A stretch of 55,122 bases of DNA from a virus. The DNA lies in IMG/VR virus record IMGVR_UViG_3300032285_003935, positions 1 through 55,122 of that record; one strand, 5' to 3'. The translations under genes were made by a program, and so were the position numbers. Below the pieces are notes generated by a model, which searched no databases, was not told the origin of the DNA, and was given only the letters and a program-made list of their open reading frames with translations. Shown in pieces: positions 53,810-55,122 of the stretch. The first letter of the stretch is position 1, and every line of letters begins with the position of its first letter.

Positions 53810-55122
53810 TTAAAAATATTTTCCTGTTACTCTTACATTTCCTGTTGGTTGACCTGTCGGAGCAATTGTTTCAGTAACTATTACCCCTTCTATCTTACCA
53901 TTTTTAGTTCTTTCATTAAAAGACGCTGTAAATGTTGCAAATTTTTCAAGTGTACCTAAATCAGGTTCACCATTAATACCGGGACCCGTTGGTATACCAA
54001 GTTGTTGCATCTGTAATATATATTCAACAACTTCTTTTTGAGGTAAAACACCTGGTAGGTATTCGGTTAAATATAAAAATGGTGTTGGTAAAATATATTT
54101 TTTAGGTATTGGAGTTAATTTTAACAAATTAAAAATTGCATTAAGTAATGACTTACAACTTCTATAATCATTAACTAAATTAACTACACCTTTAATGATT
54201 GCTTCTGTATTATCTAAAATTGACTGAATTGCATTTTTTTGCATTTTAGTTTTAGTTACAATTAAATCTCTTATTATTGATTTAACTAACTTAAGAACAT
54301 CTTGTTTAAATTGGACATAAAGAGCTTCGATAAAAAGTGCACCTATCTTTGAAGTTGCACATATTATCATTTTTTTATTTAGTTTTGCAAATTGCATCAT
54401 TCCTGGTGAACTCGATTCTAAATCATTCACAATATTTTCATCCAAATTCGAAACTGTACTTGAAAGAGCTTTTGACATTACCACAAAAGGTAAAAGAACT
54501 TTAGGTGATAAAATTGACATTACAGCACCTTTAACAAAGTTTTTTATTATCCCTTGATTCCAAGAATATTCAAGAGAAATACCCTGTAGTTGCCATCTAT
54601 CATCATTAGATAAATTAAAATAAATGTCTTGGAATACATTATTCATGTTACTTCCATCCTCATTAACTTCACTTATTGTATCAAAAACATAATTAACATC
54701 ACTTATAGGTAATTGAACATTATTACAATCAATAAATTCAACATAACCTTGTCGTATGATAGAAATTTCATTTTCAATTTGTGATATATCATTTGGTGTA
54801 AATTCAAAAAATGTATTTGTCACGTCATCGTACTCAGGATATTTTGCAATACCACCGACATCAATTTCCTGATTAGAATCAAAACACATTCCTAAAATTC
54901 TTTCAAGAATTCTTGTAAATTTCAACCAATCATTATATTTTGATGGTCCAGTATTTGAATTAAATTTTGTTATGTTTAAAATCAAATCAACTATTTTATT
55001 TATCGCATTATTAAAATCTAACATTTTTAGAGTTTTATAATAATCAATAATAAAATCTGTCACTCTATTTGGAGCATTTATTCTTTGATATAAAACAACT
55101 TTAAAATAGTTTCCTTGGGAAA
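53810..55122 (-). CDS. Virion structural protein, truncated by window edge
   Basis: At least 437 residues; the frame stays open to the last base, so the N terminus is outside the window, although an internal GTG at 55063 could be mistaken for a start. The upstream in-frame part reads QGNYFKVVLYQRINAPNRVT. The rest is hydrophobic-helical in the middle (AVMSILSPKVLLPFVVMSKA) and ends with a beta-like TGNVRVTGKYF. The pattern resembles tail or baseplate structural proteins of large phages; the family is not recognised. Confidence 0.8.
   Translation of the reverse strand, partial: SQGNYFKVVLYQRINAPNRVTDFIIDYYKTLKMLDFNNAINKIVDLILNITKFNSNTGPSKYNDWLKFTRILERILGMCFDSNQEIDVGGIAKYPEYDDVTNTFFEFTPNDISQIENEISIIRQGYVEFIDCNNVQLPISDVNYVFDTISEVNEDGSNMNNVFQDIYFNLSNDDRWQLQGISLEYSWNQGIIKNFVKGAVMSILSPKVLLPFVVMSKALSSTVSNLDENIVNDLESSSPGMMQFAKLNKKMIICATSKIGALFIEALYVQFKQDVLKLVKSIIRDLIVTKTKMQKNAIQSILDNTEAIIKGVVNLVNDYRSCKSLLNAIFNLLKLTPIPKKYILPTPFLYLTEYLPGVLPQKEVVEYILQMQQLGIPTGPGINGEPDLGTLEKFATFTASFNERTKNGKIEGVIVTETIAPTGQPTGNVRVTGKYF

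Noticed and set aside
55061-55063. GTG as the true start of the last minus-strand gene
   Set aside because: The frame remains open for all remaining bases of the window with protein-like sequence, so the gene most likely begins outside it.

Overview
The window looks like part of a large, AT-rich, T4-related tailed phage (or a prophage or metagenomic contig of one) that infects a member of the Bacteroidota. The phage identity rests on a head-morphogenesis run: large terminase (37956-39701), portal (39863-41698), gp21-type prohead protease (43169-43888), acidic scaffold (44228-45622) and gp23-type major capsid protein (45653-47536). The host guess rests on four points. Several promoters match TTTG-N19-21-TAnnTTTG, the Bacteroidota primary sigma pattern. 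Start codons are preceded by A/T-rich tracts rather than Shine-Dalgarno sequences. The phage-encoded bS21 begins MLIIPV like Bacteroidota S21. The phage tmRNA has a GGC resume codon, as I recall for that phylum.

Layout. 1-25.6 kb is accessory DNA with mostly small genes of unknown function, on both strands. It includes a lipoprotein, an FKBP/SlyD-type isomerase, a class II aminoacyl-tRNA-synthetase-like protein with an attenuator-like leader, a T4-type lysozyme domain, an HExxH protein, a DUF6915-type protein, RmlC and cupin proteins, and three large proteins (559, 446 and 587 aa). 25.6-33 kb holds tRNA-Arg(UCU), a membrane GAF-like protein, a CxxCxGxG zinc protein, an M15-type peptidase, a tmRNA, an M20/PepT-like peptidase and a ClpC-type unfoldase. 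33-47.5 kb is the pre-head and head region. 47.5-55.1 kb carries further virion-type genes, mostly on the minus strand; the last one runs off the window.

The most striking pattern is a family of short N-terminal leaders on about 25 otherwise unrelated proteins. The clearest form starts MKK, continues (I/V)xLTExEL and (I/L)IK(R/K)V, and ends in (I/L/V)(N/K)E before Q, G, S, A or D. Other forms are MKYxITExQ, SSEEKQRILEMHE and TEVxxIxxMMG. The ends match the hydrophobic-x-Glu cleavage rule of T4 gp21 protease and the likely maturation site of this phage's own capsid protein (LINE|A, residues 60/61). I infer that these are capsid-targeting sequences: the proteins would be packed into the prohead, trimmed and probably delivered with the DNA. 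They include a lysozyme, a D,D-carboxypeptidase-like protein, membrane proteins and many unknowns.

Expression appears split into two classes. Host-type promoters precede the lipoprotein, a secreted protein, RmlC, tRNA, tmRNA, PepT-like and ClpC genes. A TATTTATA/TATTTATT box lying a few bases to about 30 bases before the start codon precedes most leader-bearing and head genes. It is the reverse complement of the T4 late box and is read here as a late promoter; two palindromic versions serve divergent gene pairs. The tmRNA, PepT-like and ClpC genes lie within 4.5 kb and share host-type promoters, which suggests a phage tag-degrade-recycle module.
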